64,000 nucleotides of DNA, taken from an uncultured Tateyamaria sp. Lineage in GTDB: Bacteria > Pseudomonadota > Alphaproteobacteria > Rhodobacterales > Rhodobacteraceae. A program made the translations under genes and the position numbers. Below, in pieces: positions 16,901 through 27,472 of the stretch; position 1 is the stretch's first letter, and the number at the start of each line of letters is the position of its first letter. The notes beneath the pieces are model-generated. The model searched no databases and was not told the DNA's origin. It worked only from the letters and a program-made list of their open reading frames with translations. The DNA is taken from contig NZ_CANMEU010000007.1 in assembly GCF_947497045.1 (NCBI RefSeq), forward strand, positions 124,001 to 188,000, read 5' to 3'.

Positions 16901-19231
16901 GTGACATATCGAACATTTATCGCGCTGATTTCAGGTGCTTTTCTGTGGATGTTGTGCACGCTGCCCATGTCTGCTCAGGCGCAGGGGCTGACCAACCTGT
17001 TGCCGTCATCCCCTGCGGCGGTGGAAAACGATATCTCTGAAATCATGCGTACGGCTGCTGAAAATGGCGTCAGCGTGGTGGTCATCGACAGCGACGGGCA
17101 AGTGCTGACCCAAGTGAGCGAGCCTGCGCCGCACAGTGCGACCCCTGCATCGGGGTCTACGTTGATGGGGATACAGGACGATGCGGTGGCTTTCCGCTCG
17201 GCCTTGTTTGACCGGCTTCTGAACCTGCCGGATGCCTTTAACGAGGTGGTGTTCATCCTGCGCGCCGCCAGCCCTGACGGCACGATCTTTGCCTATGTCG
17301 AGGCGTTGCTGATCAGTCTGGCCCTGTTTGCGGCAGGGATGATGTTTGAAACTCAAATCTTTGGCAAACGCATCGCCAAGCGGTTTGTCGTCGCCCGTAT
17401 CCTTGAAAACCCGGTGGGCTATTCGGGCAAGATGCCATTCCTCATGTTCCGCTTCGTCTTTGGGGTGGTGGGCATACTTGTGTCCATGGCCGTGGCCTAT
17501 CTGCTGGGGCTGATCATCTTTGGCCCACTCGAAGATTCTGCGATGCAGTTCACCGTTTCGCTGATCAATGCAGGCTATTTTCTGGCCCGTATCGCCGCCG
17601 GGATATGGCGCATGATCCTGTCGCCCTACCTTGCCCAATACCGCATTCCATTGATGGAGGACCGGCCCGCGCGCGTGCTGCACCTGTGGCTGTCGGTCGG
17701 GGCGGCCCTGGGTTTTTTTACCATCCTGTTCGGGGAATGGATCGAAGAGCTGGGGTTGAATTACGAAGTCTACGTGTTCCTGTTTTCGCTGATGAGCTTT
17801 GGGGTGATGCTGCTGAATATCGCGATGGTTGTCGTGAACGGCCGCACGATCACCACCGCGATCCTGAACGGAAAGACGGTGGCGCAGGCCTCGTGGGTGG
17901 TGCGCCTGCTGGCACGCACATGGGCACCTTTGGCGATGCTGTATTTCCTTTTTGCTTGGGGGGATCAGACCTTTCATCTGGTGCTGGGCGAGCCTCTGGG
18001 CGTGCCCTTGCTGGCGGCGGGGTGGGCGATCCTGACCACGATCATCGTGGTTTACGGGGTGATCAACTTCTTTATCGAGCGCAGCTTTGAACGCGCGCGG
18101 GCCTTGCGGGAACGCAACGCCCTGGCAGGTGAAACGCCCGAAGCCGTACAAACCCGCAACGATGTTGTCCAAGGGCCGCGCATCACCTCGTTTGAAGGGC
18201 TGGCACGGCGGATTGCGGGCATCCTTGCCTTTGTGGCGGGCAGCTATGCCTTTGTTGCGATCTGGGCACCCGAATCGAACGTGATGGGCGAAAGCTGGGC
18301 GGACCGGTTGCTTGATATCATCGTGATCCTGTTCATCGGCTACATCATCTACAACGTGTTCCGCATCTGGATCGACAACAAGATCATCGAAGAACAGGGC
18401 GATATGATTGAGGCCGAATTGGGGGACGAGGGCGGTGGATCGTCCGCGTCGCGCCTTGCCACGCTGCTGCCCCTGTTTCGCAATTTCGTGCTGCTGCTGA
18501 TCATCCTCACCATCGTGCTGATTGTGCTGATGGAGATGGGGATCAATGTCGGCCCGCTGTTTGCGGGCGCGGGGATTATCGGGGTCGCGGTGGGTTTTGG
18601 CAGCCAGAGCCTTGTGCGCGACATCTTTTCGGGTGCGTTCTTTCTGTTCGATGATGCGTTCCGCAAGGGCGAGTATATTGACGTGGGCGGGGTCAAGGGC
18701 ACGGTCGAAAAGATCAGCGTGCGTTCGTTCCAGCTGCGCCATCACCTTGGCGCACTGCACACGATGCCTTTTGGCGAAATTCAGGTGCTTACCAACTATT
18801 CGCGCGATTGGGTGATTATGAAGCTGCCCTTGCGCGTGACCTATGACACCAATGTCGAACGGGTGCGCAAGCTGATCAAGAACCTTGGGGTCCAATTGCT
18901 GGATGATCCGGTGATTGGTGACAATTTCATCCAGCCGCTCAAGTCGCAGGGCGTGATTGAAATGCAGGACAGTGCAATGATCATCCGGGTCAAGTTTATG
19001 ACGAAACCCGGCGATCAATGGCTGGTGCGCAAAAAGGTCTATGAGGAAATCCGCGCCCTGTTTGAGCGCGAAGGGATCAAGTTCGCGCACCGCGAGGTCA
19101 CCGTGCGGCTGGCTGACGGCAAAACCGAGGATCTGACCGAAGAGGATCGCAAGGCAATCACCGCCGCCGCCCAGGCCTCGATCGAAGAGGACCTGCTTGA
19201 GGACGCGATGGATGGGGGCGACGACCGATAA
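16901..19231 (+). CDS. Large MscS-type mechanosensitive ion channel
   Basis: A 776-residue inner-membrane channel (MscK/YbdG-like size class) that should open on membrane tension. It has an N-terminal signal-like segment, a short periplasmic region, many hydrophobic segments between about 130 and 545, then the MscS pore helix and beta domain from about 548 (GPLFAGAGIIGVAVGFGSQS, followed by VRDIFSGAFFLFDDAFRKGEYI) and a cytosolic C-terminus with an acidic tail. Translation starts at GTG 16901. Divergent from the glycan operon; 90 bases separate it from the helicase gene. Confidence 0.92.
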   Translation: MTYRTFIALISGAFLWMLCTLPMSAQAQGLTNLLPSSPAAVENDISEIMRTAAENGVSVVVIDSDGQVLTQVSEPAPHSATPASGSTLMGIQDDAVAFRSALFDRLLNLPDAFNEVVFILRAASPDGTIFAYVEALLISLALFAAGMMFETQIFGKRIAKRFVVARILENPVGYSGKMPFLMFRFVFGVVGILVSMAVAYLLGLIIFGPLEDSAMQFTVSLINAGYFLARIAAGIWRMILSPYLAQYRIPLMEDRPARVLHLWLSVGAALGFFTILFGEWIEELGLNYEVYVFLFSLMSFGVMLLNIAMVVVNGRTITTAILNGKTVAQASWVVRLLARTWAPLAMLYFLFAWGDQTFHLVLGEPLGVPLLAAGWAILTTIIVVYGVINFFIERSFERARALRERNALAGETPEAVQTRNDVVQGPRITSFEGLARRIAGILAFVAGSYAFVAIWAPESNVMGESWADRLLDIIVILFIGYIIYNVFRIWIDNKIIEEQGDMIEAELGDEGGGSSASRLATLLPLFRNFVLLLIILTIVLIVLMEMGINVGPLFAGAGIIGVAVGFGSQSLVRDIFSGAFFLFDDAFRKGEYIDVGGVKGTVEKISVRSFQLRHHLGALHTMPFGEIQVLTNYSRDWVIMKLPLRVTYDTNVERVRKLIKNLGVQLLDDPVIGDNFIQPLKSQGVIEMQDSAMIIRVKFMTKPGDQWLVRKKVYEEIRALFEREGIKFAHREVTVRLADGKTEDLTEEDRKAITAAAQASIEEDLLEDAMDGGDDR

Positions 19232-19321
19232 ACTGCCTAGACAAGCCCCGGTAAAGGGCATAGGCGCGCAGGCTTGGCGCAGCGTCCCGTCTTGCGCCCT
19301 CGTTTTGCTAGGACCGTTCCC

Positions 19322-21415
19322 GTGATCGCACCGCTTCAATCCGCTCTGACCGCCCGTGGTTATACTGACCTGACCCCTGTTCAAGAGGCCGTCACTGACC
19401 CTGACCTGATCGGTGCGGACCTGTTGGTCTCTGCCCAGACCGGGTCAGGCAAGACGGTCGGCTTTGGCCTTGCGCTTGGCCCCACCTTGCTGGGTGACGA
19501 AGAGTTGTTTCAGATCGCCGACGCCCCGCTTGCACTGGTTATTGCGCCCACGCGCGAGTTGGCGATGCAGGTCAAACGCGAGCTTGGTTGGCTTTATGGC
19601 GAGACGGGCGTCGTCATGGCGTCCTGCGTGGGCGGCATGGACATGCGCGACGAGCGCCGCGCGCTTGGCCGGGGGGCGCATATCGTGGTCGCCACGCCGG
19701 GCCGTTTGCGCGATCACATCATGCGTGGCTCCATCGATTTGACGGCCATCCGCGGTGTGGTGCTGGACGAGGCCGACGAGATGCTCGACCTTGGCTTTCG
19801 CGAGGACCTCGAATTTATTCTGGGCGAATGCCCCGACAGCCGCCGCACGCTCATGTTCTCGGCCACGGTGCCGGCGCAGATCGCGCGGCTGGCCAAGACC
19901 TATCAGAAGGACGCCGTGCGCGTTGCGACCACCACAGGCGAAAAGCAGCACGCCGACATCACCTATCAGGCCATGACGGTCGCCAATCACGACGCTGAAA
20001 ACGCGATCATCAACATCCTGCGCTTTCACGAGGCCCCCAATGCCATTGTGTTCTGCAACACCCGCGCCATGGTGAACCGGGTCACGACCCGGCTGTCCAA
20101 CCGGGGCTTTCCTGTTGTCGCACTGTCGGGGGAATTGACCCAATCGGAACGCACCAACGCGCTGCAAGCCATGCGTGACGGGCGCGCGCGGGTGTGTGTG
20201 GCAACGGACGTGGCGGCGCGCGGCATCGACCTGCCCAACCTCGATCTCGTGGTGCATGCCGAACTGCCCTCCAACCACGAAACCTTGTTGCACCGTTCGG
20301 GTCGTACGGGCCGGGCCGGGCGCAAGGGCACAAGTGCGTTGATCGTGACGGCCAAGGTGCGCGCCAAGGCGACACGCATCCTGCGCAGTGCCAAACTGGA
20401 CGCGGAATGGATCAGCGCGCCCTCTGCCGAGGCTGTACGCGCACAGGACGAGTTGCGCCTGATGGACGATCCGATGTGGACCGATCCGATTGGTGAAGGT
20501 GAGGCGGACATGATCGCCAAACTGGTCGATCAGTTCAGTACCGACCAGCTTGCCGCCGCCTTGCTGCGCATCCATGGGCTGCGCCATTCCGCCCCCGAAC
20601 ATCTGTCCGCCGTGGCGGAGGGCAAAGCCCCGAAGGAACGTGCACCCTTCGGGCCAAGCACATGGTTCTCCGTATCGGGCGGGCGCGATCAGGGCGTTGA
20701 AGTGCGCCGTCTCTTGCCCATCGTGTGCAATGCGGGCGACATCACCAAGGACGACATTGGCGCGATCCGCATCCAGAATGATACCTCTTATGTGGAGTTG
20801 AAAACCGAAGCGGTGGACGGGTTCCTCAAGGCGCTCGGGGCTGACATGGTGGTCGAGGGCGGGGCAAAAGTCACCAAACTCGACGGGGTGCCAGATGCGG
20901 CCAGCCAGCCCAAGCCCCGGTTTGAGGGCAAACCCGGTGGCAAGCCCAAACGTGACTTTGGTGACAGGCCTAAACGCGACCACGCGGATAAACCCAAGCA
21001 CGCCTACGATGACACACCCAAACGGGACTTCAAGGACAAGCCCGCGCGCGCAGACGCGCCCAAACCCTCGGCCAAACGGGTGTGGGGTGATCCACCCAAG
21101 GCGCACAATGATGGCGCGCCGATTGACTGGAATGACACCTCGACACCCAAGCCACGCAAACCCAAACCCGGTGCGAAACCGGCTGCTGCAAAATCACGCT
21201 TTGCCAAAGCACCCAGCACCATGGACAAGGCCATTCAGGACGGGGCTGTGAGCACCCCAAAGAAACCCCGTCACAAGACCGCGCAAAAGGGCAAGCCAGG
21301 CGGCAAACCGACAGGTGCCGCGCCCAAGACCGCGAAGTACAATAGCAAGAAGAACAAGGCACGCCGGGCCGCGGGCGCACCCGGTGGCGGGCAACCGCCC
21401 CGGCGCAAACCGTAA
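19322..21415 (+). CDS. DEAD-box RNA helicase with DbpA-like RNA-binding domain
   Basis: A 697-residue ATP-dependent RNA helicase. Q motif GYTDLTPVQ (13-21), Walker A AQTGSGKT (38-45), APTREL, D-E-A-D (149-152), FSATVP and HRSGRTGRAGR are intact. A DbpA/CsdA-type RNA-binding domain follows (around residues 440-510), then a Lys/Pro/Asp-rich tail of about 170 residues with imperfect repeats of a K-P-K-R-D unit (about 20940-21050). The GTG at 19322 has TAGGA upstream; the in-frame TTG at 19274 adds a non-conserved leader. Likely role: ribosome assembly or cold-stress RNA remodelling. Confidence 0.92.
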   Translation: MIAPLQSALTARGYTDLTPVQEAVTDPDLIGADLLVSAQTGSGKTVGFGLALGPTLLGDEELFQIADAPLALVIAPTRELAMQVKRELGWLYGETGVVMASCVGGMDMRDERRALGRGAHIVVATPGRLRDHIMRGSIDLTAIRGVVLDEADEMLDLGFREDLEFILGECPDSRRTLMFSATVPAQIARLAKTYQKDAVRVATTTGEKQHADITYQAMTVANHDAENAIINILRFHEAPNAIVFCNTRAMVNRVTTRLSNRGFPVVALSGELTQSERTNALQAMRDGRARVCVATDVAARGIDLPNLDLVVHAELPSNHETLLHRSGRTGRAGRKGTSALIVTAKVRAKATRILRSAKLDAEWISAPSAEAVRAQDELRLMDDPMWTDPIGEGEADMIAKLVDQFSTDQLAAALLRIHGLRHSAPEHLSAVAEGKAPKERAPFGPSTWFSVSGGRDQGVEVRRLLPIVCNAGDITKDDIGAIRIQNDTSYVELKTEAVDGFLKALGADMVVEGGAKVTKLDGVPDAASQPKPRFEGKPGGKPKRDFGDRPKRDHADKPKHAYDDTPKRDFKDKPARADAPKPSAKRVWGDPPKAHNDGAPIDWNDTSTPKPRKPKPGAKPAAAKSRFAKAPSTMDKAIQDGAVSTPKKPRHKTAQKGKPGGKPTGAAPKTAKYNSKKNKARRAAGAPGGGQPPRRKP

Positions 21416-21433
21416 GGCGGTCCCTGGCCCGCC
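21411..21433 (+). repeat. Possible degenerate CGTAA-hairpin repeat
   Basis: CGTAAGGCGG (21411-21420) followed after eight bases by CCGCC (21429-21433) gives a 5-base stem. As in other members of this repeat family, the TAA is the stop codon of the preceding gene. The arms are short, so membership is uncertain. Confidence 0.4.
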
Positions 21434-21442
21434 TGCATCGGT

Positions 21443-22597
21443 TCAGCTTGTGTAAGGGTCCAGACTGTCGCGCAGGCCGTCGCCAAGAAAGTTGAACGCC
21501 AGCACCACGATGATGATGGGCAGCATCGGGATCGCCGTCCACGGATAGATCTCGATGGATGCGAGGTTCTGAGCATCGTTGAGCATCACGCCCCACGAGA
21601 CCGCAGGGGCGCGCAGGCCAAGGCCAAGGAAGCTCAGCGCCGTTTCACCGAGGATCATCGCGGGGATCGACAAGGTGGCCGAGGCGATCAGATGCGACAT
21701 GAAGTTGGGCAACAGGTGGCGGCGGATCACGCGGCCCGGCTTGGCCCCCATCATCTCTGCGGCGCGCACGTATTCTTCCTCTCTGAGCGACAGGAACTTA
21801 CTTCGGACCGCCCGCGCAAGGCCCGGCCAATCCAGCAATCCCAATATGATCGAGATGATGAAGAACACCGAAACGGGCCCCCAATTTGACGGCACCGCCG
21901 CCGACAGGGCAAGCCACAAGGGCAACTCCGGCAGGGAACGCAGGATTTCGATTGCGCGGTTGACGACCCAATCCACCCAGCCTCCGAAATAGCCCGCAAT
22001 CGCGCCAAATCCGATCCCGAGGATAAAGGACACGGTGATCCCGATCAGCCCCACGGTCAGGGACAATTGCGCGCCATAGGAAATGCGCGAAAACACGTCC
22101 CGCCCCAACCGGTCCGAGCCGAAAATGAACACCGTCGCCCCTTCGGGCGCGCAGAACAGGTGCCGTTCCGTCGGGATCACGCCGAACAGGTTGTACCTGG
22201 TCCGCTTGCAAAAGAACTGCAGTGGCATGGGCCGGGTTTCGTCCGTGGTATAGGTCCAGCGATAATTTTCGAGATCGGCCACCGCCTCGGTCGGATAGAC
22301 GAAGGGGCCGATATAGTCGCCTTCGTGCCAGAACTTGATGGCTTGGGGCGGGTGATAAAGATAGTCTGCGCTGCGTTCATTGGGCGTGTAAGGCGACAAG
22401 AACCCCGCAAAGGGGATCGCCATATAGGCCAGCAGCAGGAACAGCCCTGAAATCAGCCCAAGCCGATGGCGGCGGAACTTGCGCCACACCAGCAGCCAGT
22501 TGGGTGCGTCCATGTCTGTGCGGTCGATGGCCGACAGATCCACATTCGGATCATAAGGCGCGTCGTCGATAAAGCGGCCGTCTGGCAGATTGCTCAT
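21443..22597 (-). CDS. Peptide-type ABC transporter permease (DppC/YejE-like)
   Basis: A 384-residue inner-membrane permease. It has a first membrane segment at about 43-65, a long periplasmic insert of about 100 residues (typical of the YejE/large DppC type), then the permease core with the cytosolic coupling loop EEEYVRAAEMMGAKPGRVIRRHLLPN. The start at 22597 (MSNLPDGRF) is preferred over 22639. Last gene of a four-gene minus-strand importer operon, four bases after the DppB-like gene. Confidence 0.9.
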   Translation of the reverse strand: MSNLPDGRFIDDAPYDPNVDLSAIDRTDMDAPNWLLVWRKFRRHRLGLISGLFLLLAYMAIPFAGFLSPYTPNERSADYLYHPPQAIKFWHEGDYIGPFVYPTEAVADLENYRWTYTTDETRPMPLQFFCKRTRYNLFGVIPTERHLFCAPEGATVFIFGSDRLGRDVFSRISYGAQLSLTVGLIGITVSFILGIGFGAIAGYFGGWVDWVVNRAIEILRSLPELPLWLALSAAVPSNWGPVSVFFIISIILGLLDWPGLARAVRSKFLSLREEEYVRAAEMMGAKPGRVIRRHLLPNFMSHLIASATLSIPAMILGETALSFLGLGLRAPAVSWGVMLNDAQNLASIEIYPWTAIPMLPIIIVVLAFNFLGDGLRDSLDPYTS

Positions 22598-22601
22598 GTC
22601 T

Positions 22602-23630
22602 CTATCCCTCCCGCGCGCCGTAGCGAATGCGCGGATCAAGCAGCACCAGCAGCAAATCTGAAATCATTGTCCCGATCAGGGTCAGCAGCGCGACAAACAT
22701 CAACACGAAGGCCGCCAGAAACTGATCCTGTGACTTGAGGGCCGTCAGCAGCGCAGGCCCGATGGTTTGCAGGCCCAGAACGACCGACACCAGAACCGAC
22801 CCTGACACCATCGCGGGCAGCAGGTTGCCAATATCGGCCACAAAGGGGTTGAAGGCCATGCGCAGCGGATATTTCGTGAGCAACCGGGTCGAGGACAGAC
22901 CCTTGGCCTTGCCCGTTTCCACGTATGGTTTGCTCAGTTCATCCAGCATGTTGGCCCGCAGCCGCTGCATCATCCCCGCCGCGCCCGAGGTGCCGATCAC
23001 GAATGTGGGCACGATCAGGTGGATCAGGATGGATTGCACCTTGGCCAGACTCATCGGCTCGCCCTCGAACTCGGGTGACATGAGGCCCCCGATGGGCAGG
23101 CCGAGGTATTTGTGCCCGTAGTAAAACAGGATCAATGCGAGCAGAAAGTTGGGTGTCGCTAGCCCCAGATAACCCACAAATGCCGTAGTATAGTCCACCC
23201 ACGTAGCTGATTTCCACGCGGCGAGTACGCCCAAAGGCAACGCCACCAGATAGACAAACAGGACAGCCGCAAGATTCACCAGAACTGTCAGCCAAAGTGC
23301 GTCGCCAACGATGTCCGCCACCGGGGCATCAAATTCGAAGGACCAGCCAAAGTCGCCCTGGATCAGCCCCGAAAACCCCTGAGGGCCGGGGATCATCCCC
23401 ACCCAGATCAGGTATTGCTGCCATAAGGGCCGATCCAGCGCGTATTCTTTGCGCAGGAACTCGGCTTTGGCGACACCCTCGGCTTGTCCCGTGGCACGCA
23501 ATTCCGCGATCTGGTTTGACAGATAGTCGCCGGGTGGCAGGTTGATGATGATGAAGACCAACACCGACACCACGGCCAGTGTCAGCAGCATCGTCAGAAA
23601 CCGCCACACCGCATAGCGGATGAACATCAT
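22602..23630 (-). CDS. Peptide-type ABC transporter permease (DppB-like)
   Basis: A 342-residue permease with the DppB architecture: an N-terminal membrane helix (MLLTLAVVSVLVFIIINL), a periplasmic loop, and five further helices with the coupling segment ANMLDELSKPYVETGKAKGLS. It starts inside the stop codon of the substrate-binding-protein gene (ATGA), so stoichiometric coupling is likely. It forms the membrane channel together with the 21443-22597 product. Confidence 0.92.
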   Translation of the reverse strand: MMFIRYAVWRFLTMLLTLAVVSVLVFIIINLPPGDYLSNQIAELRATGQAEGVAKAEFLRKEYALDRPLWQQYLIWVGMIPGPQGFSGLIQGDFGWSFEFDAPVADIVGDALWLTVLVNLAAVLFVYLVALPLGVLAAWKSATWVDYTTAFVGYLGLATPNFLLALILFYYGHKYLGLPIGGLMSPEFEGEPMSLAKVQSILIHLIVPTFVIGTSGAAGMMQRLRANMLDELSKPYVETGKAKGLSSTRLLTKYPLRMAFNPFVADIGNLLPAMVSGSVLVSVVLGLQTIGPALLTALKSQDQFLAAFVLMFVALLTLIGTMISDLLLVLLDPRIRYGAREG

Positions 23631-25549
23631 TGGGACACCTGCGCCAACTCTTCGTCGTCAAAGAAAAACTCGTCAATGCGGTAAATCCCGAAATGCGCGC
23701 CGGGATCCCACGCCCATTTGCCAAACTCCGGCACATTGCGCAGCCGATCGGACACGACAACGGGTTGAGGGGCCTCGGACAGGATGCCGATCCCGTATTG
23801 CTGGTCGGCATGAATGGCGAGCATTTCGCGCCAGATCCGGGTGCGGTCATAGGGGTCAGGCTTGCGTTCCCAAAGGGCGGAGAGTTCCATCAGACGCTTG
23901 GCCTCGGGCATGTCCACAGGCTCGCCCGCTGCCCCGTGGGTCTGGTAATACTGCCCCCATTTGGGCCATGCAAAAAACACCTGATCCGTGGGCGCAAGAT
24001 AGGCGGGCGGCGTGTAGGGTTGCGGGATACCGTTGTCCCAGCCGTACCAGACGGCGGCCATGGTCACGCCTGAAAACACCCGGTTGCGCAGGATGTCGCG
24101 ATCAAGCGGGCGCATGATCAGCTTGATGCCCAGATCGCGCCACGTGTCGGTGATGATGGCGAGCGCATTTTCGACTTCCTGACGCTCGCCCGCAGTTTCG
24201 ATGACAAACTCCATCGCCCGCCCGTCCGGCAGTTTGCGAATGCCGGAGGCATCGCGTTCGGTCAGCCCCATCTCATCCAGCAGCAGGTTGGCGGTGTAGG
24301 GATCATACAGCGCCCATTTGGTGAGGTTCTCGGATTCAAAGAACGGGCTGGCGGCCAGCGCCGTCATGTTCCCTTCCTTGCCCAGACCGAAATAGAGCGC
24401 GCGGTTGATCATCCGCCGGTCGATGCCCATCGACAGGGCACGACGAAAGCGGGCATCGCGGATGACCTGTCGCCAGACCGGATCGGCAAAATTGAGGTTG
24501 GGATAGATCGCGATCTGGCTCGCTGCGCTGTTGGCCCAAAGATAGGTGCGATAGGGCGCGCCGTCCGCCTCGCCTTTCTTCAGGATCGACACATCCCGGA
24601 AATCCAGACCGCGGGCCTGCAGATCGCTTTCACCGGCGTTGGATTTGGCTGCGACCAGACCTGACCCCACGATCCCCATCTCGACCACGTCGATATAGGG
24701 CAGATGCACCCCGCGCGCGTCGATCCGGTGGAAGTAAGGATTGCGCACGAACAATTGGCGCGATTGCCCGCCGGTGCTGGCGGGCATCCACGGCTGGAGG
24801 GTGGGCAGCTCGTGGTTGTCGAATTTGTACATGTTGTCGAGTTTGTTGTGCAGCGGTGCCCAGCTTCGCACCCGCTTGGCGTCGATCATCTCCTCCATCT
24901 CTTCCATGGTGTTGAAGTCGACATGGAACTGTTTGAGGTAATGGGAGGGGCGGTAGATAAATGGTGGGCTGGCCTGCGCCAGCGATTGCAGGAACATCGG
25001 GTTGGCGCGGGGGAATTCGATGACGACGGTGTGTTCATCCGGGAACGTCATTGTGCCCAAATCCGTCCCGACCCGCATCACTTCGGGTGGACCATTGGGG
25101 CTGAGTTCTTCGTTGAGAGCGACGTTTTCCCACCAATATCGGAAATCCTCGGAGGTGAAGGGCGCGCCATCCGACCAACGATGTCCGGGCCGCAGATGCA
25201 GCGTAAAGATGCGCCCATCGACCTCGTCATAGTCGCGTAGAATATCGGCGCGCAGCTCGTATTTTTCGTTATAGCCCACCAGCCGCGCATAGCCGTAGAC
25301 CACCATCTGACGCACGTCCTTGGATCGGGTGACCATCGTGCGCAGCGTGCCGCCTTGCTTGCCGAACTCCCGGCCCTTTGCCTCAAGATCGACAACAAGC
25401 GGGGTGTCGGGAATGCGGTCGGGGGCGGGATCCATCTGCCCCTTTTTCACCTCCGTAGCCCAAAAGCCGCTTTCTTGCACGACAGGTTGTGCAAAGGCGG
25501 GCAGGGCCACGAGCCCGGCGATCAAAACGGCGCTCAGTCGGTCAAGCAT
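23627..25549 (-). CDS. Family 5 ABC transporter substrate-binding protein
   Basis: A 640-residue periplasmic binding protein with a signal peptide ([21 protein letters not shown]). The family 5 signature is visible: RIFTLHLRPGHRWSDGAPFTSEDFRYWW, then a two-lobed fold ending in a C-terminal helix. At 640 residues it is longer than DppA/OppA and nearer YejA in size. The ligand is probably a peptide but opines or oligosaccharides are possible in this family. It overlaps the ATPase gene by 8 bases. Confidence 0.9.
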   Translation of the reverse strand: MLDRLSAVLIAGLVALPAFAQPVVQESGFWATEVKKGQMDPAPDRIPDTPLVVDLEAKGREFGKQGGTLRTMVTRSKDVRQMVVYGYARLVGYNEKYELRADILRDYDEVDGRIFTLHLRPGHRWSDGAPFTSEDFRYWWENVALNEELSPNGPPEVMRVGTDLGTMTFPDEHTVVIEFPRANPMFLQSLAQASPPFIYRPSHYLKQFHVDFNTMEEMEEMIDAKRVRSWAPLHNKLDNMYKFDNHELPTLQPWMPASTGGQSRQLFVRNPYFHRIDARGVHLPYIDVVEMGIVGSGLVAAKSNAGESDLQARGLDFRDVSILKKGEADGAPYRTYLWANSAASQIAIYPNLNFADPVWRQVIRDARFRRALSMGIDRRMINRALYFGLGKEGNMTALAASPFFESENLTKWALYDPYTANLLLDEMGLTERDASGIRKLPDGRAMEFVIETAGERQEVENALAIITDTWRDLGIKLIMRPLDRDILRNRVFSGVTMAAVWYGWDNGIPQPYTPPAYLAPTDQVFFAWPKWGQYYQTHGAAGEPVDMPEAKRLMELSALWERKPDPYDRTRIWREMLAIHADQQYGIGILSEAPQPVVVSDRLRNVPEFGKWAWDPGAHFGIYRIDEFFFDDEELAQVSQ

Positions 25550-27311
25550 GGCAACGCACCTTGTGTCCGGGTTCAACTTGGATGAGGTCAGGGGCATCGC
25601 GCCCCTCAAAGCGAAACTGATCGGGCCATGACGCAGAGGACCCCGCCCCGTGGGCCACTTGTGCCAGATCAATCGGGCGGCTCACGTCCGGTTCGGGTTG
25701 GGCCGCGATCAGGGCCTTGGTATATGGATGGCGCGGGTTGTAAAACAAGGTCGAGGGCGGGGCCTGTTCGACCACCACGCCTTGGCGCATCACAGCCACT
25801 TCGTCTGCAATGCGTGCCACCACAGCCAGATCGTGGCTGATGAACAGATAGCTCAGCCCCATACCGTCACGAATCCGTTCCAGCAAGCTCAGGATCTGTT
25901 CCTGTACCGATACATCGAGCGCCGAGGTCGGCTCATCACAGACCAGCAAGACCGGATCAAGCGTGAGCGCGCGGGCAATCGACAGGCGTTGGCGCTGACC
26001 GCCCGAAAAGGCGTGGGGGTAGCGTTTGAGCATGTCGGGGTTAAGCCCGACCCACCGCAGCATTTCCGCCGCCTTGTCGCGGCGTGCGATCTTGTCACCG
26101 ATGCGGTGGATTTCCATCGGCTCGGTCAGCGCCTCCTGCACCCGCATCCGGGGGGACAGGGACGAATAGGGGTCCTGAAACACCATCTGGGCCTGACGCT
26201 GAAACGCGATCTTTTCGGAGCGGCTGAGGTCGTTGATGCAGACCGGTTCGTCATTTGCCTTGGCGCGAAACAGCACCCGCGACCCGTCGTCCGGGATTTC
26301 GGCGCCCAAGGCGATGCGTGCGCAGGTCGTCTTGCCCGATCCGCTTTCGCCCACCACGGCCAGCGTTTTGCCGCGTTGCAATTTCAGCGAAACGTCGCGA
26401 CAGGCAAAGACCTGTTTCTTGGCCCGCCAGCCCCCGGCGCGGACCGTGTAGGTTTTCGACACGTTCTGAAGTTCAAGGATCAGGTCGTCCTTTTCGACCG
26501 GGGGCACGGGGATGGCGTCCTTGGGAATCATGGGTGCGGCGGCAAAGAGTTTTCTGGTGTAGCCATGGCCCGGATTGCCGAGCACCGCCGGAGCGGGGCC
26601 GCTCTCCATGACGTGCCCCTTGCTCATCACCACCACGCTGTCGGCCATGTTGGCCACAACGCCAAGGTCGTGGGTCACAAGGATCATGGCCATGCCGGTA
26701 TCGCGTTGCAGGTCTTTCATCAGCCCCAGCACCTGCGCTTGGGTGGTCACGTCCAGCGCCGTGGTCGGCTCGTCCGCGATCAGCAGATCGGGTTTGGCCA
26801 CCATCGCCATGGCGATCATCGCGCGTTGACGCATACCGCCCGACATCTCGAAGGGATAGGCCCGAAAGGCGCGTTCAGGATCGGCAAAGCCCACGCGATC
26901 GAACGTGGCCAGCACGTCCTTTTTGGCCTCGGCTGTGGTCATGTCACGGTGCAGGGTCAGCACTTCGGCCACCTGATTACCGATCCGGTGCAGGGGTGAC
27001 AGGGAGTGCATGGGTTCCTGAAAGATCATCGAAATGCGGTCACCGCGAATGTCGCGGATGTCGCAGGAGGGCAGTTTGAGAAGGTCGGTACGCGCCGACC
27101 CGATGCCGAACTCGATGGCCCCGCGCCGCAATTGGGCCGTACGGGGCAGGATGCGCAGGATAGAGCGGCACGAAAGTGTCTTGCCCGACCCGCTTTCGCC
27201 CACGATCGCCAATGTTTCGCCCGCGCTGACGGAAAAGTTGACGCCCGCCACAACCGGCGGTGCCGATCCAAAGCCGATAGAGAGGTCTCTGACGTCAAGA
27301 AGGGGGGCCAT
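25542..27311 (-). CDS. Peptide-type ABC transporter, fused double ATPase
   Basis: A 589-residue protein with two complete nucleotide-binding domains, as in YejF or GsiA. Each half has Walker A (GESGSGKT), a signature (MSGGMRQR in the first, [10 protein letters not shown] in the second), Walker B ending DEPTTALD or DEPTSALD, and the DppD/F-type C-terminal extension with a Y-T-R-K or Y-T-K-A helix. It drives uptake through the two permeases downstream. Unusually, the ATPase gene comes first in the operon and the binding protein second. Confidence 0.93.
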   Translation of the reverse strand: MAPLLDVRDLSIGFGSAPPVVAGVNFSVSAGETLAIVGESGSGKTLSCRSILRILPRTAQLRRGAIEFGIGSARTDLLKLPSCDIRDIRGDRISMIFQEPMHSLSPLHRIGNQVAEVLTLHRDMTTAEAKKDVLATFDRVGFADPERAFRAYPFEMSGGMRQRAMIAMAMVAKPDLLIADEPTTALDVTTQAQVLGLMKDLQRDTGMAMILVTHDLGVVANMADSVVVMSKGHVMESGPAPAVLGNPGHGYTRKLFAAAPMIPKDAIPVPPVEKDDLILELQNVSKTYTVRAGGWRAKKQVFACRDVSLKLQRGKTLAVVGESGSGKTTCARIALGAEIPDDGSRVLFRAKANDEPVCINDLSRSEKIAFQRQAQMVFQDPYSSLSPRMRVQEALTEPMEIHRIGDKIARRDKAAEMLRWVGLNPDMLKRYPHAFSGGQRQRLSIARALTLDPVLLVCDEPTSALDVSVQEQILSLLERIRDGMGLSYLFISHDLAVVARIADEVAVMRQGVVVEQAPPSTLFYNPRHPYTKALIAAQPEPDVSRPIDLAQVAHGAGSSASWPDQFRFEGRDAPDLIQVEPGHKVRCHA

Positions 27312-27472
27312 ACACCGTCCTTAGTTGTTTGGGCCTTCGTTTCACCGTGGCGTGCCAAATTTCAGTGAACCCGATTTCCGCGCATAGGTCCATACACGGG
27401 CTTCTCGCGGATTCGTGCTGGGCATTTGTGAATTTCTGACCCATCTAATGGGAAACACAAAGGAATATCGTG

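Noticed and set aside
17006-19384. Very long minus-strand open frame opposite the mechanosensitive channel
   Set aside because: It is rich in His, Gln, Arg and Pro with no recognisable domain, as expected for an antisense shadow of a high-GC gene; the plus strand has clear MscS motifs.
20940-21050. Repeats in the helicase tail as a separate DNA repeat or CRISPR-like array
   Set aside because: They are imperfect, in frame and encode a basic low-complexity tail common in such helicases.
19445-21106. Long minus-strand open frame opposite the RNA helicase
   Set aside because: The plus strand carries all DEAD-box motifs in order; the opposite frame has only low-complexity shadow composition.
25650-26999. 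Long plus-strand open frame inside the double ATPase gene
   Set aside because: Antisense shadow; the minus strand has two full sets of ABC ATPase motifs.
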